DNA of 64,000 nucleotides from Halorubrum sp. CBA1229 (GTDB taxonomy: Archaea > Halobacteriota > Halobacteria > Halobacteriales > Haloferacaceae), in assembly GCF_003721435.2 (NCBI RefSeq), contig NZ_CP054586.1, positions 248,001-312,000 on the forward strand, written 5' to 3'. Positions 51,980 through 61,162 of the stretch are shown piece after piece. The translations under genes were made by a program, and so were the position numbers. How positions within the stretch are numbered: the stretch's first letter is position 1; each line of letters starts with the position of its first letter. The notes beneath the pieces are model-generated. The model was not told the DNA's origin, ran no database searches, and worked only from the letters and a program-made list of their open reading frames with translations.

Positions 51980-53280
51980 TGGTCGTGTTTTCCGCCGTCG
52001 GCTGCGTACGAGGGCTCTGTGTCGACTCGCTGAATTGGCACGTACTTCAGACCGAGTGTGACAATAAGCGCCCCGAAGGCGATGATGCCGAGGGTAACAG
52101 CGATCTCAACGAGGGTCGGGGTGTAGGCCCCTGCTGTCGCCCAGATATCGGTCGTAATACCGGTGTACTCGCCGCCGAGCGAGATGCCGGGCGCAGAGTC
52201 GATGTTGGCGACCTCGTACCCCGTGAACACGAGGCGAATCCCCTCGAACATCGTCCCGATGACCGCGAGCACGCTCGCGGTAAAGATAACTGACACGCGC
52301 TTTCGGAGAGGCGGGAGTGCCAGCAGAGCGAGTGGGACCGCGCCACCGACGACGGTCCACAGCCAGAAGTACACCGAGTCTCCGATCAGGAAGTTACTCA
52401 TGATGGCCCAGAACTCGAAGTGATCCGCCCAAGCGTGTGGTAGTCGCTCGGCCGCTAAGAGGTACACCACGTGGAAGGCGAGGAAGATCCCGAGGATCTT
52501 CCCGAGGCTCGTGAGCTCCTCTCGGTCGACTTCGAAGTTCGTGTACCGGTCCGCGAGGACCGACACGATCAACAGCAGGCCGAGCCCGGAGACGAGTGCT
52601 TTCGCGATGAACACCGGGGCGACGAGCGGGCTGAACCAGTCACCGCGACCGACCTGCGTCGCGAATATCCAGCCCGTCACCGAGTGGAGCGCGACCGCGG
52701 TCGGAAGCGCGACTGCCGCCGTCCAGAACATAAGCGTTCGATCGCGCTCACGGCCCGCCTCGGTGTCTTTGAAGCCGAGCGCGAGGGATGACCCACGTGC
52801 GGCTAGGTCACGACGGGTCAAGAGCCACAGGTACCAGAGGTTTAACAGTCCGTACAGCAGGACGATACCGAAGTCCCACACCATCGGTGACCGGAAGTCC
52901 GGTGAGGTGAAAAATTGGTATATCCGCCCCGGACGACCGATGTCCGGCAAAATGAGCAGTCCCGCAACGATGATACACGCGAGGCTGACCAGCACTCCGA
53001 GCCGGGCGAACCCCTCGTAGCGGTGCGAATGGAAGAACTTCGGCGCGCTACTGATGATGAGTCCGCCTGCCGACAGCCCCACGAACAGGACGAACATCAT
53101 GATGTACAGCCCCCACGAGAAGACGTTGCGCATGCCTGTGGCGATCAGCCCTGTCGTGAGCTGATACCCCCACGCAGCGATTCCAGCAGCCATGAGCGCG
53201 ACGAGCAGGCCGATCCAAAGCTTGCCCTTTCCGCCGAAAGAGGGGATCGCGACCCGCGACGACTCGGTATTCGCTGCCAT
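51976..53280 (-). CDS. dmsC: NrfD/PsrC-type membrane subunit (DmsC-like)
   Basis: The 434-residue product has about ten transmembrane helices, beginning LWIGLLVALMAAGIAAWGY and including the NrfD-type LFVGLSAGGLIIS and FLIGDSVYFWLWTVVGG. NrfD subunits take electrons from menaquinol and pass them to the Fe-S subunit. It overlaps the start of the chaperone gene (4 bp) and abuts the Fe-S gene (1-bp overlap at 53280). It is larger than E. coli DmsC and resembles PsrC. Confidence 0.9.
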   Translation of the reverse strand: MAANTESSRVAIPSFGGKGKLWIGLLVALMAAGIAAWGYQLTTGLIATGMRNVFSWGLYIMMFVLFVGLSAGGLIISSAPKFFHSHRYEGFARLGVLVSLACIIVAGLLILPDIGRPGRIYQFFTSPDFRSPMVWDFGIVLLYGLLNLWYLWLLTRRDLAARGSSLALGFKDTEAGRERDRTLMFWTAAVALPTAVALHSVTGWIFATQVGRGDWFSPLVAPVFIAKALVSGLGLLLIVSVLADRYTNFEVDREELTSLGKILGIFLAFHVVYLLAAERLPHAWADHFEFWAIMSNFLIGDSVYFWLWTVVGGAVPLALLALPPLRKRVSVIFTASVLAVIGTMFEGIRLVFTGYEVANIDSAPGISLGGEYTGITTDIWATAGAYTPTLVEIAVTLGIIAFGALIVTLGLKYVPIQRVDTEPSYAADGGKHDQ

Positions 53281-54110
53281 CAGTCGTCACCTCCCGATTT
53301 CGCAGGTGTAGCGTACGGAATCTCGCCACCCTCGACCGAGTGGCTGCTACTGCTCGACTCGCCACCAACACTATCGGCTTCCTTCGACGGAACATCGTCG
53401 TCACCGTCGGACCACGGCGAGACGTCGTCGAGTTCGCTCTCCATCTTGTCCGACGTCTGCGGGCGTCCGGGGCTCATCTCACCGCTGATGTAGTGCGTCT
53501 TCGGCTTCGTCCCGCGGTCTTCGAGTAACTGATCCGTCTCGTACTCGTTGATATACTTCGAGACCGTGCTGGTCTCGTCGTCAAGGTCCCCGAAGATACG
53601 CGCGTCTGCCGGGCAATTGACGACGCAGGCTGGATCGAGGCCGTCCTCAACGCGATGGCTACAGAACGTACACTTCTCGACGACGCCCTGCGGTCGCGCC
53701 TCGACGTCCCCCGTCCCTTCTTCCGGCATGTGTTTGGGTTCGTCCCAGTTGAACACCCGTGCGTTGTACGGACACGCCGCCATACAGTAGCGACAGCCGA
53801 TACATTTGTCGTAGTCGATCTCGACGATGCCGTCGTCACGGGTGTACGTCGCGTTGACCGGACAGACCTTCACACACGGCGCGTTCTCACAGTGTTGACA
53901 CGCCGTCGGCTGGTACTGCATGTCCAGCGATCCACTCCCTCCGTCTTCGGGATAGCCACCCGACGGGGTATCCATCTTCTCGCCGCCCTCAGTGAGAACG
54001 CGGTTCCAGAACTGTCCCATTGGAACGTTGTTCTCCTGTTTACACGACACTGCGCACGCTTGACAACCGATACACCGCTCTTGGTCGATTACGAGCCCGT
54101 AGTTTGTCAT
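53280..54110 (-). CDS. dmsB: Four-cluster ferredoxin subunit (DmsB-like)
   Basis: The 276-residue protein carries four [4Fe-4S] motifs: CIGCQACAVSCKQENN (about 15-30), CQHCENAPCVKVCPV, CIGCRYCMAACPYNARV and CTFCSHRVEDGLDPACVVNCP. This is the DmsB/PsrB electron-transfer subunit. The C-terminal 70 residues are a Ser/Asp-rich acidic extension typical of halophilic versions. It is 2 bp from the catalytic subunit gene. Confidence 0.92.
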   Translation of the reverse strand: MTNYGLVIDQERCIGCQACAVSCKQENNVPMGQFWNRVLTEGGEKMDTPSGGYPEDGGSGSLDMQYQPTACQHCENAPCVKVCPVNATYTRDDGIVEIDYDKCIGCRYCMAACPYNARVFNWDEPKHMPEEGTGDVEARPQGVVEKCTFCSHRVEDGLDPACVVNCPADARIFGDLDDETSTVSKYINEYETDQLLEDRGTKPKTHYISGEMSPGRPQTSDKMESELDDVSPWSDGDDDVPSKEADSVGGESSSSSHSVEGGEIPYATPAKSGGDD

Positions 54111-54112
54111 TG

Positions 54113-56596
54113 TTAGTCACCTCCGGTGGGGGCAGCTTCAGCACCAGCTCCGAGCGGGTTACCGGATTCGTATTTGTCAGTATCGACGTCGTCGGGAGCG
54201 GGTTCGACCGCCACACGGACGTCGTAGAACGCCATCGTCTGGCCGACCTCGCTGACCTCGTTGTGCGTGAGGTCTTGGAGGTGACCCTCGACGAAGTCGC
54301 GACTCCACCACCCCTGGTCGGTGTTGACCAGGCCGGGCTGGAAGGCATCGTTGTATTTCGCCTTCACGACCATCTCGCCGCGGTCGTTGTACACTCGGAC
54401 GTACTCGCCATCCCCGATACCGCGGGCCTTCGCGTCCTTCGGGTGGATGTCCAGCTGCGGTTCGGGGTTGATCTCACGCACCCAGTTCAACATCTCGTAC
54501 TGCGAGTGGATGCGGAACCGACTGTGCTTCTGCATGAACATCAGCGGGTACTCGTCGGCCTGCTCGTAGTCGTCGGCAGTCCGATCTTCGAGCGGTCGCG
54601 GAACATCGAACGTCACGCCCTCCTCGCTTGGGGCGTCGTCGTCGTACATCTTGATGCGCCCCGTTTCGGTGGGGAACTCGTCGGTGTACTTGACTATCGG
54701 AACGCTCTCTTTCTTTTGCGTCCCCTGCTCGAACAGCGTGTCGAAGTCGATGTCGTCGTCTCGGCCGGCGAGCTTCCGGAGCATGTCACGTTTCGTCTCC
54801 GGGAAGCGATCGCCGTACCCGAACCGCTCCGCGAGTCCGCGGATGGCATAGTAGTCGTCTTTGGTCTCCCACATCGGTTCCTGCACCTTGTGGCGGTAGC
54901 CGAGATGCGGATGGGACCCCCAGCCGGAGCTGATATCTTCCTGCTCGAACCAGTGGGGGACCGGGAAGATAATGTCGGCGTGCTGGACCGTGTCCGTGTG
55001 GTGCATGTCTGCGACCACGTACATCTCGAGGCTTCTGATGGCCTCCCTGAACCGCTGTCGGTCCGGGAACTGGTTCCCCATCATGTTCGACTCGATAGAG
55101 TAGACGGCTCTGATCTGGTGCGGGTCGCCGTCGATCATCGCGTCGGGGTAGTTGGGGAAAGTCAACGATGGGCCGGGGTCGGCATCCTCTGGACTAGCCC
55201 AGTTGCCGGCGGCGAGCGTCGCACCGCCAGAGTGGTGGGCGTGAATGTTGCCGTGCCGACCGTAGTCGCCAGTCATCCCCATCAACATGGCGTACGCCTG
55301 TCCGAAGATGTGGCCGTGCTTGTACCGCCCGAGTGCGTAACTCGGAGCGATACCGCCGGGACCACGGGTCGCCAGCCACCGGATCGCAGTCCGGATGTTC
55401 TCGGCGTCGACACCGGTCGTCTCTGCGACCTTCTCGGGCGCATAGTCTGCCACGTGGTCTCGGAGCCGAGTTAGTGCCGTCTCGCACTCGACGCCGTCGA
55501 CGGTGAACTCTCCGAAGAGCGCGTACGCGCCGCCGGTTTCGGGTTCCAGTGCGACTGGGCCGCCGCTACCCCGTTCGACGGCGACGACCTGTTGTTCGCC
55601 GCCGTCTTTGAAGACGTCGCTCGCCTTGAGCAACTCCCCGGTGTCCTTGCGGATCAGCGCCGGTGCGGTCGTCCGTTTTCGGAGGAAGTCCTCGTCGTAC
55701 GTCTCGTCCTCGAAGACGGTGTGCATCATCGCGAGCGCGAGGTGTACGTCTTTGCCGGGCTCAACGGGGAGCCACAGGTCCGCTTTCGACGCCGTCGTCG
55801 TGTACACCGGATCGACGACGACGAGTTTCGCCCCGTTCTCGATCGCGTCGAGGATCTTCGAGGCGTCCATCTGGAACTGACTGGAGAAGATATCCGATCC
55901 CCAGACGATGATCGTGTTCGCGTTCTCCCAGTCTTCGGCCTCGTTCGTCGGTGGGAGGAAGGCACCGACACCAGTGACGCGGTTGAACCCGCGACCGACG
56001 TTGGTGTCGATACCCCAAGCGGACTGGGTCGCGCCGAAGAGCGAGGCGAGCCGCTTGAACGATTTCCCCGACTGCCCGTAGTTCCCCGATCCCTCGTGGA
56101 AGAGGACGCTCTCGGCGCCGTGGTCGGCTTTTAATGACTGCATCTTGTCGGCGACGAGGTCGAGCGCCTCGTCCCACGAGACGCGCTCGAACTCCGCGTC
56201 CGGACCGCGTCCCTGGGGATTGGGCTCGTCAGGCGACCAGTCCGCCCGCTTCATCGGGTACTTCAGTCGCGTCGGGTCGTACACGCGTTGGGTGTGCGAC
56301 AGCCCGAGCACGCAGGCTCGCTTGTACTGTTCGTCTTCCGGTGGATGTGGTTCGATCTTCTTCACCTGACCGTCGCGAACGTGAACGTCGATCGGACACT
56401 TCCCCCTACAGTTGGGCGAACAGACGGTCTGGACGACGTCGTTTTGACCGACAAAGCTCTCGATCCCGGAGGTCGACGGCTGGTCTTTTTCTTTCTCGAC
56501 GAGGGTCTGGAGAAACCCGCCACCCCCAACTCCGAGGGCGGCAGCGGCTCCACCGGCCTTCAGTACGTCCCGTCTGTACGCTTTCCCGTCAGTCAT
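54113..56596 (-). CDS. dmsA: Molybdopterin oxidoreductase catalytic subunit (DmsA-like)
   Basis: The 827-residue protein begins MTDGKAYRRDVLKAGGAAAA, a twin-arginine leader (RRDVLK), so the enzyme acts outside the membrane. A [4Fe-4S] site follows (CSPNCRGKC with a fourth Cys in KRACVLG, about 60-95). The bis-MGD domains contain HEGSGNYGQSGKS, IIVWGSDIFSSQFQMD and YALGRYKHGHIFGQAYAMLMG; the molybdopterin dinucleotide-binding domain is C-terminal. The stretch AWGIDTNVGRGFNR lies where related enzymes keep the Mo ligand, so the ligand might be Asp rather than the Ser of DmsA. DMSO, TMAO, polysulfide or another acceptor is possible. Confidence 0.9.
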   Translation of the reverse strand: MTDGKAYRRDVLKAGGAAAALGVGGGGFLQTLVEKEKDQPSTSGIESFVGQNDVVQTVCSPNCRGKCPIDVHVRDGQVKKIEPHPPEDEQYKRACVLGLSHTQRVYDPTRLKYPMKRADWSPDEPNPQGRGPDAEFERVSWDEALDLVADKMQSLKADHGAESVLFHEGSGNYGQSGKSFKRLASLFGATQSAWGIDTNVGRGFNRVTGVGAFLPPTNEAEDWENANTIIVWGSDIFSSQFQMDASKILDAIENGAKLVVVDPVYTTTASKADLWLPVEPGKDVHLALAMMHTVFEDETYDEDFLRKRTTAPALIRKDTGELLKASDVFKDGGEQQVVAVERGSGGPVALEPETGGAYALFGEFTVDGVECETALTRLRDHVADYAPEKVAETTGVDAENIRTAIRWLATRGPGGIAPSYALGRYKHGHIFGQAYAMLMGMTGDYGRHGNIHAHHSGGATLAAGNWASPEDADPGPSLTFPNYPDAMIDGDPHQIRAVYSIESNMMGNQFPDRQRFREAIRSLEMYVVADMHHTDTVQHADIIFPVPHWFEQEDISSGWGSHPHLGYRHKVQEPMWETKDDYYAIRGLAERFGYGDRFPETKRDMLRKLAGRDDDIDFDTLFEQGTQKKESVPIVKYTDEFPTETGRIKMYDDDAPSEEGVTFDVPRPLEDRTADDYEQADEYPLMFMQKHSRFRIHSQYEMLNWVREINPEPQLDIHPKDAKARGIGDGEYVRVYNDRGEMVVKAKYNDAFQPGLVNTDQGWWSRDFVEGHLQDLTHNEVSEVGQTMAFYDVRVAVEPAPDDVDTDKYESGNPLGAGAEAAPTGGD

Positions 56597-56831
56597 CCTC
56601 GAACCCCTCCGGCTTCGTCGGGCGTGCGTCCTCGCCGAACTCTTCCAGTACCGCTTCGTGGTACTTTTCGTGGAACTCGGCGTCAGTCAGCTCTCCATTC
56701 GAGACCCGAATCGCATCACGAGCCATCTGGACACCGAGATCAGTGTCATATTCGACATCATCTAGCATCGCTTCAGCTTCATCTTCCCACTCATCGATCG
56801 GCGTCAGTCTCGGCTGCTGTGGGTCATCCAT
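56589..56831 (-). CDS. Small acidic protein heading the dms-like operon
   Basis: The 80-residue, very acidic protein (MDDPQQPRLTPIDEWEDEAEAM) ends PTKPEGFEDD and overlaps the DmsA start by 8 bp, so it is translated with it. It has no Cys and no signal. Its position equals that of dmsE in the haloarchaeal dmsREABCD order, but I cannot confirm homology. It may be a maturation or anchoring factor. Confidence 0.65.
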   Translation of the reverse strand: MDDPQQPRLTPIDEWEDEAEAMLDDVEYDTDLGVQMARDAIRVSNGELTDAEFHEKYHEAVLEEFGEDARPTKPEGFEDD

Positions 56832-57010
56832 GGCTCTATCTGTATATTGTGAGTAGACTGCGATACGACTCGCGCTGTATACTACAGCATCTTATATACA
56901 CCGCGGGTTATCGGTGAACAATTATTATATTATGACACAGATAGAATACTATCTTGGTATTTCTCACGCTTATCGCCGCACATCGATGACCGTCCCGAGA
57001 GTCGGACAGC

Positions 57011-57667
57011 TTACCTGAAGGCGGCGAGCGCGAGTTTCGACTCCACCGAGCTCAGCCGCTGCGACATCGCCGACTTCGTGATGTCTAGGTCTGCAGCGAG
57101 TTCACCGACGCTCGTCTTCCTCGGCGTCTCGTAGTAGCCCGACGAGACCGCCATCGCGGCCGTCTCCCGTTCGGTCTCGGTCAGCGTGGAGAGGTCGAGG
57201 GTGACGCGGTTCGACCGGTCGCCGTCGACGGAGTCGACCCGCGTGAGACGGCGCAGCGAGAGGTCGTCCGTCGCCTCTCTGAGATCGTCTATCAGCGCGG
57301 AGAGGTGGTCGCGGTCCGGGAGGAACGCCTGAATGACAACGGCCTCGTCGGTGACCTCCGTGATCTTCGGAATGCAATCGTAATCAAAGAAAATTGGGCA
57401 GAAACACTCAGATGTGATCTCGGTTTTCGAGTGACGGATCTCGGTGTCAGTCGAGCTTCCCTCCGTTTCGTCGTCGTGAGCCCGCGCTGTTTCCGTGTGA
57501 CACTCTCCGTCGGAAGACTGTCGGTCGATCCGGTCAGCGTCTCGGCCGTAGACCTCGACGGGACAGGCGACCGCGCCAGACGCAGACAGCTCGAACTCGA
57601 CGTAAAGGCGACGGGTCTCTTCCGTGTCCCCACTCTCTCCGTTCGACGATCGCTCTGTCATTTCCAC
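57011..57667 (-). CDS. HTH_10 (bacterio-opsin activator type) regulator, DmsR-like
   Basis: The 218-residue protein has an N-terminal strand-rich region with many polar residues and two Cys in SECFCPIFFDYDC (about 90-102), possibly redox- or metal-sensing. The C-terminal HTH_10 domain (about 150-215) has TETERETAAMAVSSGYYETPRKTSVGELAADLDITKSAMSQRL. It lies 180 bp upstream of the operon, as DmsR does in Halobacterium, and probably activates it under anoxia. Confidence 0.82.
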   Translation of the reverse strand: MEMTERSSNGESGDTEETRRLYVEFELSASGAVACPVEVYGRDADRIDRQSSDGECHTETARAHDDETEGSSTDTEIRHSKTEITSECFCPIFFDYDCIPKITEVTDEAVVIQAFLPDRDHLSALIDDLREATDDLSLRRLTRVDSVDGDRSNRVTLDLSTLTETERETAAMAVSSGYYETPRKTSVGELAADLDITKSAMSQRLSSVESKLALAAFR

Positions 57668-57758
57668 AGTCGGCGTGTTTGATAAACGATCATAAGACGT
57701 TGTCTCAGGTTATCGGCCTTTAGAACGGCCGAGAAGACAAGACAGGTCAACTTGTTGA

Positions 57759-58100
57759 TCACTCTGCATCGACAATATCGTCGATCCACGTTAGCACTGC
57801 CACCGCCTTCGGAAACCCGATCGTTGGCACGGCCAGCAGGGCGACGTGTCGCAACGCCTCGGGATCGGCACCCTCCTCAAGCGCTCTCCGGACGTGGGAG
57901 TGGACGGCTCCCTCCGACCCAGAGCCGGCCGCCAGCGCCAGCTTGACGAGGCGTTTCTCTTCGCCTTCGATCGGGCCGGCTTCCGAACAAGCCTTTCCCA
58001 AAGCGGCGTACTCGTCCCACACCTCGGGGAATTCGGCCGCGAGATCGCCAGCCTTTGCCGGGAGTTCGTCGGTGTCTTCGACAGCATCAGACATACACAT
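57759..58100 (-). CDS. Carboxymuconolactone decarboxylase (CMD/AhpD)-family protein
   Basis: The 113-residue protein contains the CMD core AEFPEVWDEYAALGKA and KRLVKLALAAGSGSEGAVHSHVRRALEEGADPEALRHVALLA. The CxxC pair of AhpD is absent, with Ser-Gly-Ser-Glu in its place, so peroxide-type redox chemistry is unlikely. It starts at ATG 58100; the second ATG two codons on is also possible. It sits between two HTH_10 regulators and may have a detoxifying role. Confidence 0.8.
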   Translation of the reverse strand: MCMSDAVEDTDELPAKAGDLAAEFPEVWDEYAALGKACSEAGPIEGEEKRLVKLALAAGSGSEGAVHSHVRRALEEGADPEALRHVALLAVPTIGFPKAVAVLTWIDDIVDAE

Positions 58101-58186
58101 ACTTCCGGAGAGCAGAGGTAAAAACCGAACCGAACGTTTCCACGACGTGACGATACCTCCCCGATCGGTTCAGCCGGGTCGACCGA

Positions 58187-58585
58187 TCACTCCCTCCGGC
58201 CAAACGCAATCGTCGAATCCAGTAGCTCTTCGCGGGCCATCTCCTGCACTACCCGCCGAACAATAGTCGCCTCGGCGCCATGGAGACGTTGTGAAACCGC
58301 GGACTTGGAAACGTCGAACTCGTCCGCGAGATCCGTGAGCGTCACCTCCCGCGGATCGGCGTAGTACCCGGCCTCCACCGCCCGAAGTAACGTCCGGCGC
58401 TGTACCGCGGTCAGTTCCCCGGGATCGACCGAGACCGTCGACTGACCCTCGTCACGGATGTCACGGATCCGTACCCCTTCGATGTCGAGATCCGCAATAG
58501 TACCTAACACGGCCGCGACGTCGACACACGGATCGATCTCTATCACGACCGTGTGTCCGTCGTCGCCCGCGTCGTTCGTGACCAT
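58187..58585 (-). CDS. HTH_10 regulator, second copy
   Basis: The start at 58585 (MVTNDAGDDGHTVVIEI) gives 132 residues. A short N-terminal domain has DIEGVRIRDIRDEGQSTVSV. The HTH_10 domain follows (about 60-120) with AVQRRTLLRAVEAGYYADPREVTLTDLADEFDVSKSAVSQRLHGAE. It is a smaller relative of the DmsR-like protein. It lies next to the CMD gene and upstream of the molybdate transport block. Confidence 0.8.
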   Translation of the reverse strand: MVTNDAGDDGHTVVIEIDPCVDVAAVLGTIADLDIEGVRIRDIRDEGQSTVSVDPGELTAVQRRTLLRAVEAGYYADPREVTLTDLADEFDVSKSAVSQRLHGAEATIVRRVVQEMAREELLDSTIAFGRRE

Positions 58586-58837
58586 CGGTAGATCTATGCC
58601 ATTATGGTGTACTGAAAAGAACAAACCAGATCTGGTGAATTATGTGGGTCATTAAATATCTCTCTCAGATCTTACGGGTCATCGCTTCCCTGAACATGAC
58701 GTTCACGCGGCGCGGCGCCTGTTCGCAGGATTCACTCTGGTCGGTGCGGCTGTGTAGGGTCGGAATTTGCCGATAGATTTTAAACCCCTGTAATATACAG
58801 GCGTATGTCTTGGGTCGTCGGGTTATAATTGATAGAT

Positions 58838-59005
58838 ATGCATCGACACCGTGGCGGCTGCCGGGCGTCGACAGATTCGAAGTTCGGCTTCTGGTTCGAG
58901 ACGCACCACGACTGGGCGGCGTTCGTCGAAAGCGGCGCCAACGAGACCGTAGTCGACGGGGGCGAACCGCAACTATCCGCCTCTCAATTTAATTCGGGGA
59001 TCTAA
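58838..59005 (+). CDS. Small ORF preceding mrp, 55 residues
   Basis: The ATG at 58838 opens MHRHRGGCRASTDSKFG; FWFETHHDWAAFVE and DGGEPQLSASQFNSGI follow to the TAA at 59003-59005. The next gene's ATG is 3 bp further, so cotranscription is likely. A TATA-like TTATAAT lies at 58823-58829. The FWFE...DW core looks like a real fold, but no family was recognised. Confidence 0.45.
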   Translation: MHRHRGGCRASTDSKFGFWFETHHDWAAFVESGANETVVDGGEPQLSASQFNSGI

Positions 59006-59007
59006 TA

Positions 59008-60066
59008 ATGACCTCTACCCTTCGTAACGCGCTCGCCCGAGTCGAGGATCCGATCCTCGACGACGACATCGTCTCGCTCGGACTCGTCGGCGACGTCGAA
59101 GTCGACGGCGATACCGCTCATGTCCCGCTCGCTCTCGGCGCCCCACACTCGCCGGTTGAGACACGGATCACCGAGGACGTTCGAGCCGTCGTTCGAGACG
59201 AAGGATACGAACCCGTTCTCTCGGTCGAGATCGACGATACGACACCTGCCGGCCAGATGGACGGCGCACCGAATGTGATCGCCGTCTCCTCCGGTAAGGG
59301 CGGCGTCGGCAAAAGCACCGTCTCGGTAAATCTCGCAACGGCGATGGCCGAGCGGGGGGCCAACGTCGGACTGTTCGACGCCGACGTGTACGGCCCTAAC
59401 ATCCCGCGGATGCTCGGCGTACAAAGTGAACCGGGGAAGGCGGAGGACGACGAGACAATCAGACCGGTCGAGAGCCACGGACTCAAACTGATGAGCATCG
59501 GTTTCCTCGTCGGTGACGCCGATCCGGTCATCTGGCGGGGCGCCATGGTCAATAAGGTACTCACAGAGCTACTACACGACACCAACTGGGGAGATCTCGA
59601 CTACTTCGTCGTCGACTTGCCTCCGGGAACGGGAGACGTACAGCTGACCTTGCTCCAGCAGATAGGGGTCTTGGGTGCGCTCGCCGTGACGACGCCGCAG
59701 GACATCTCGCTGGACAACGCCCGAAAGAGTGTCAGGATGTTTGACAAACATGACACGTCAGTACTCGGCGTTGTCGAGAATATGAGCGGGTTCCTCTGCG
59801 ACGAGTGCGGGACTCAACACGACGTGTTTGCGACCGGTGGAGGTCGACGACTCGCTGACGAGTTCGATCATCCGCTCCTCGCAAAGATCCCCCTCGATCC
59901 CTCGATCCAAGAGAGTTGTGAAGTCGGTGAACCTGTCGTCACCGATGGTGACTCGGAACCGGCGAAGGCATTCCGCGATCTCGCTGAGCAGACGATGGAT
60001 CAAGTCGGTCGAGAGCGGCGACGTTCGCACGCCGATGGTGCCGCCGACCTCCAACCGGAACCGTAG
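59008..60066 (+). CDS. Mrp/Nbp35-type Fe-S cluster carrier ATPase
   Basis: The 352-residue protein has a DUF59 (MIP18-like) N-terminus (about 1-90, DDDIVSLGLVGDVEV) and a ParA/MinD-type ATPase domain. The deviant Walker A is VSSGKGGVGKSTV (about 93-105), with GLFDADVYGPNIPRMLG and DLPPGTGDVQLT. The CDECG pair with nearby Cys in FLCDECG (about 270-274) can hold a shared [4Fe-4S] cluster. It transfers Fe-S clusters to apoproteins, here plausibly the dms-type enzymes. It ends about 175 bp before wtpA. Confidence 0.92.
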   Translation: MTSTLRNALARVEDPILDDDIVSLGLVGDVEVDGDTAHVPLALGAPHSPVETRITEDVRAVVRDEGYEPVLSVEIDDTTPAGQMDGAPNVIAVSSGKGGVGKSTVSVNLATAMAERGANVGLFDADVYGPNIPRMLGVQSEPGKAEDDETIRPVESHGLKLMSIGFLVGDADPVIWRGAMVNKVLTELLHDTNWGDLDYFVVDLPPGTGDVQLTLLQQIGVLGALAVTTPQDISLDNARKSVRMFDKHDTSVLGVVENMSGFLCDECGTQHDVFATGGGRRLADEFDHPLLAKIPLDPSIQESCEVGEPVVTDGDSEPAKAFRDLAEQTMDQVGRERRRSHADGAADLQPEP

Positions 60067-60241
60067 TCACACAACCCGGTCACCGGAGAGCGAACAACAG
60101 CAATCGCCACCAAATTGGGTGTCGAAACTGAAATCGGTCGCACGTGACGTGGAGTCGGCGATGAAGTAATTATAGATGGTAACTTCTCACGAAATAGTAA
60201 CGGGAGTCGATTATATGCCGCCAGTAACTGAAGTATTCACC

Positions 60242-61162
60242 ATGCAATCGCGTTCCCGGCGGTCGGTCCTCACGGCACTCGCCGGTGGGGGTGGGCTCGG
60301 GATCGCCGGCTGTCTCGGTGGCAAAGACTCTGTTGCCGTCCTCGCCGCCGGCAGCCTCGCAATCCTCGTCGATGACCACCTTGGGGAGCGGTATGAGTCT
60401 GAGACAGGAGTCGCTTGTCATGGGGAGTATTACGGCACGAACGCGGTGATGAGAATGGTAACCGGCGGCCGGAAGTATCCAGATGTCGTCGTGAGCGCGG
60501 ACGCCGAGTTATTGCGCGACCGACTCTACGACACCCATACCGCGTGGGATATCTCGTTCGCGTCGAACGCTATCGGGATCGCTTATGCCCCAGACACGCG
60601 GTTTGGGGAACGGCTAGAGGCGGGCGATCCCTGGTATGAAATCGCACGCGACGCGGACGACGGCGACCTTGCGATAAGCGATCCCAATCTCGATCCCCTC
60701 GGATACCGTGCCGTCCACGCGTTCCAACTAGCCGAGCAGGAACACGAATTCGATAGCTTTGCCGAGGACGTCATGAACGCAGCGTACCAGGAGCCAGAGG
60801 AACCGCAACTACTCGCCGGCGTTGAGACTGGGAACCGCGCTGCCGCGGTTGTCTACCGGAACATGGCCGCTGACCACGGGTTGCCGTTTCACCCGTTCCC
60901 AGAGACGTACAACTTCTCGAACCCAGAGTACGCCGATCACTACGCAGAGGCCTCGTACACGACGGATGAGGGGTACACAGCGACCGGGAGACCGATCGTG
61001 TACAATGCGACGGTGCTCGAAAGCGCGGACTCACCAGAGGCCGGACACGAGTTTGTCCGATTGCTCGCGAACGCTGATGACACCTTGCGCGAGAACGGAT
61101 TTGAGACAGACGGGTTTCCGAGCACGCACGGCGACGTTCCTGCCGAGGTGACGGACGGATGA
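60242..61162 (+). CDS. wtpA: Tungstate/molybdate-binding lipoprotein WtpA
   Basis: The ATG at 60242 (MQSRSRRSVLTALAGGGGLGIAGC) gives 306 residues. It has a twin-arginine signal with a lipobox ending in Cys near residue 23, so the protein is membrane-anchored outside the cell. The binding domain has VLAAGSLAILVDDHL, FASNAIGIAYAPD and the WtpA-specific ISDPNLDPLGYRAVHAFQL. It would deliver tungstate or molybdate to the permease. Its stop overlaps wtpB by 4 bp. Confidence 0.9.
   Translation: MQSRSRRSVLTALAGGGGLGIAGCLGGKDSVAVLAAGSLAILVDDHLGERYESETGVACHGEYYGTNAVMRMVTGGRKYPDVVVSADAELLRDRLYDTHTAWDISFASNAIGIAYAPDTRFGERLEAGDPWYEIARDADDGDLAISDPNLDPLGYRAVHAFQLAEQEHEFDSFAEDVMNAAYQEPEEPQLLAGVETGNRAAAVVYRNMAADHGLPFHPFPETYNFSNPEYADHYAEASYTTDEGYTATGRPIVYNATVLESADSPEAGHEFVRLLANADDTLRENGFETDGFPSTHGDVPAEVTDG

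Noticed and set aside
54020-55474. A 484-codon plus-strand frame opposite the dmsA gene
   Set aside because: It is an antisense shadow of a well-conserved GC-rich gene. It is long only because stop codons are rare there, and it shows no family motif.
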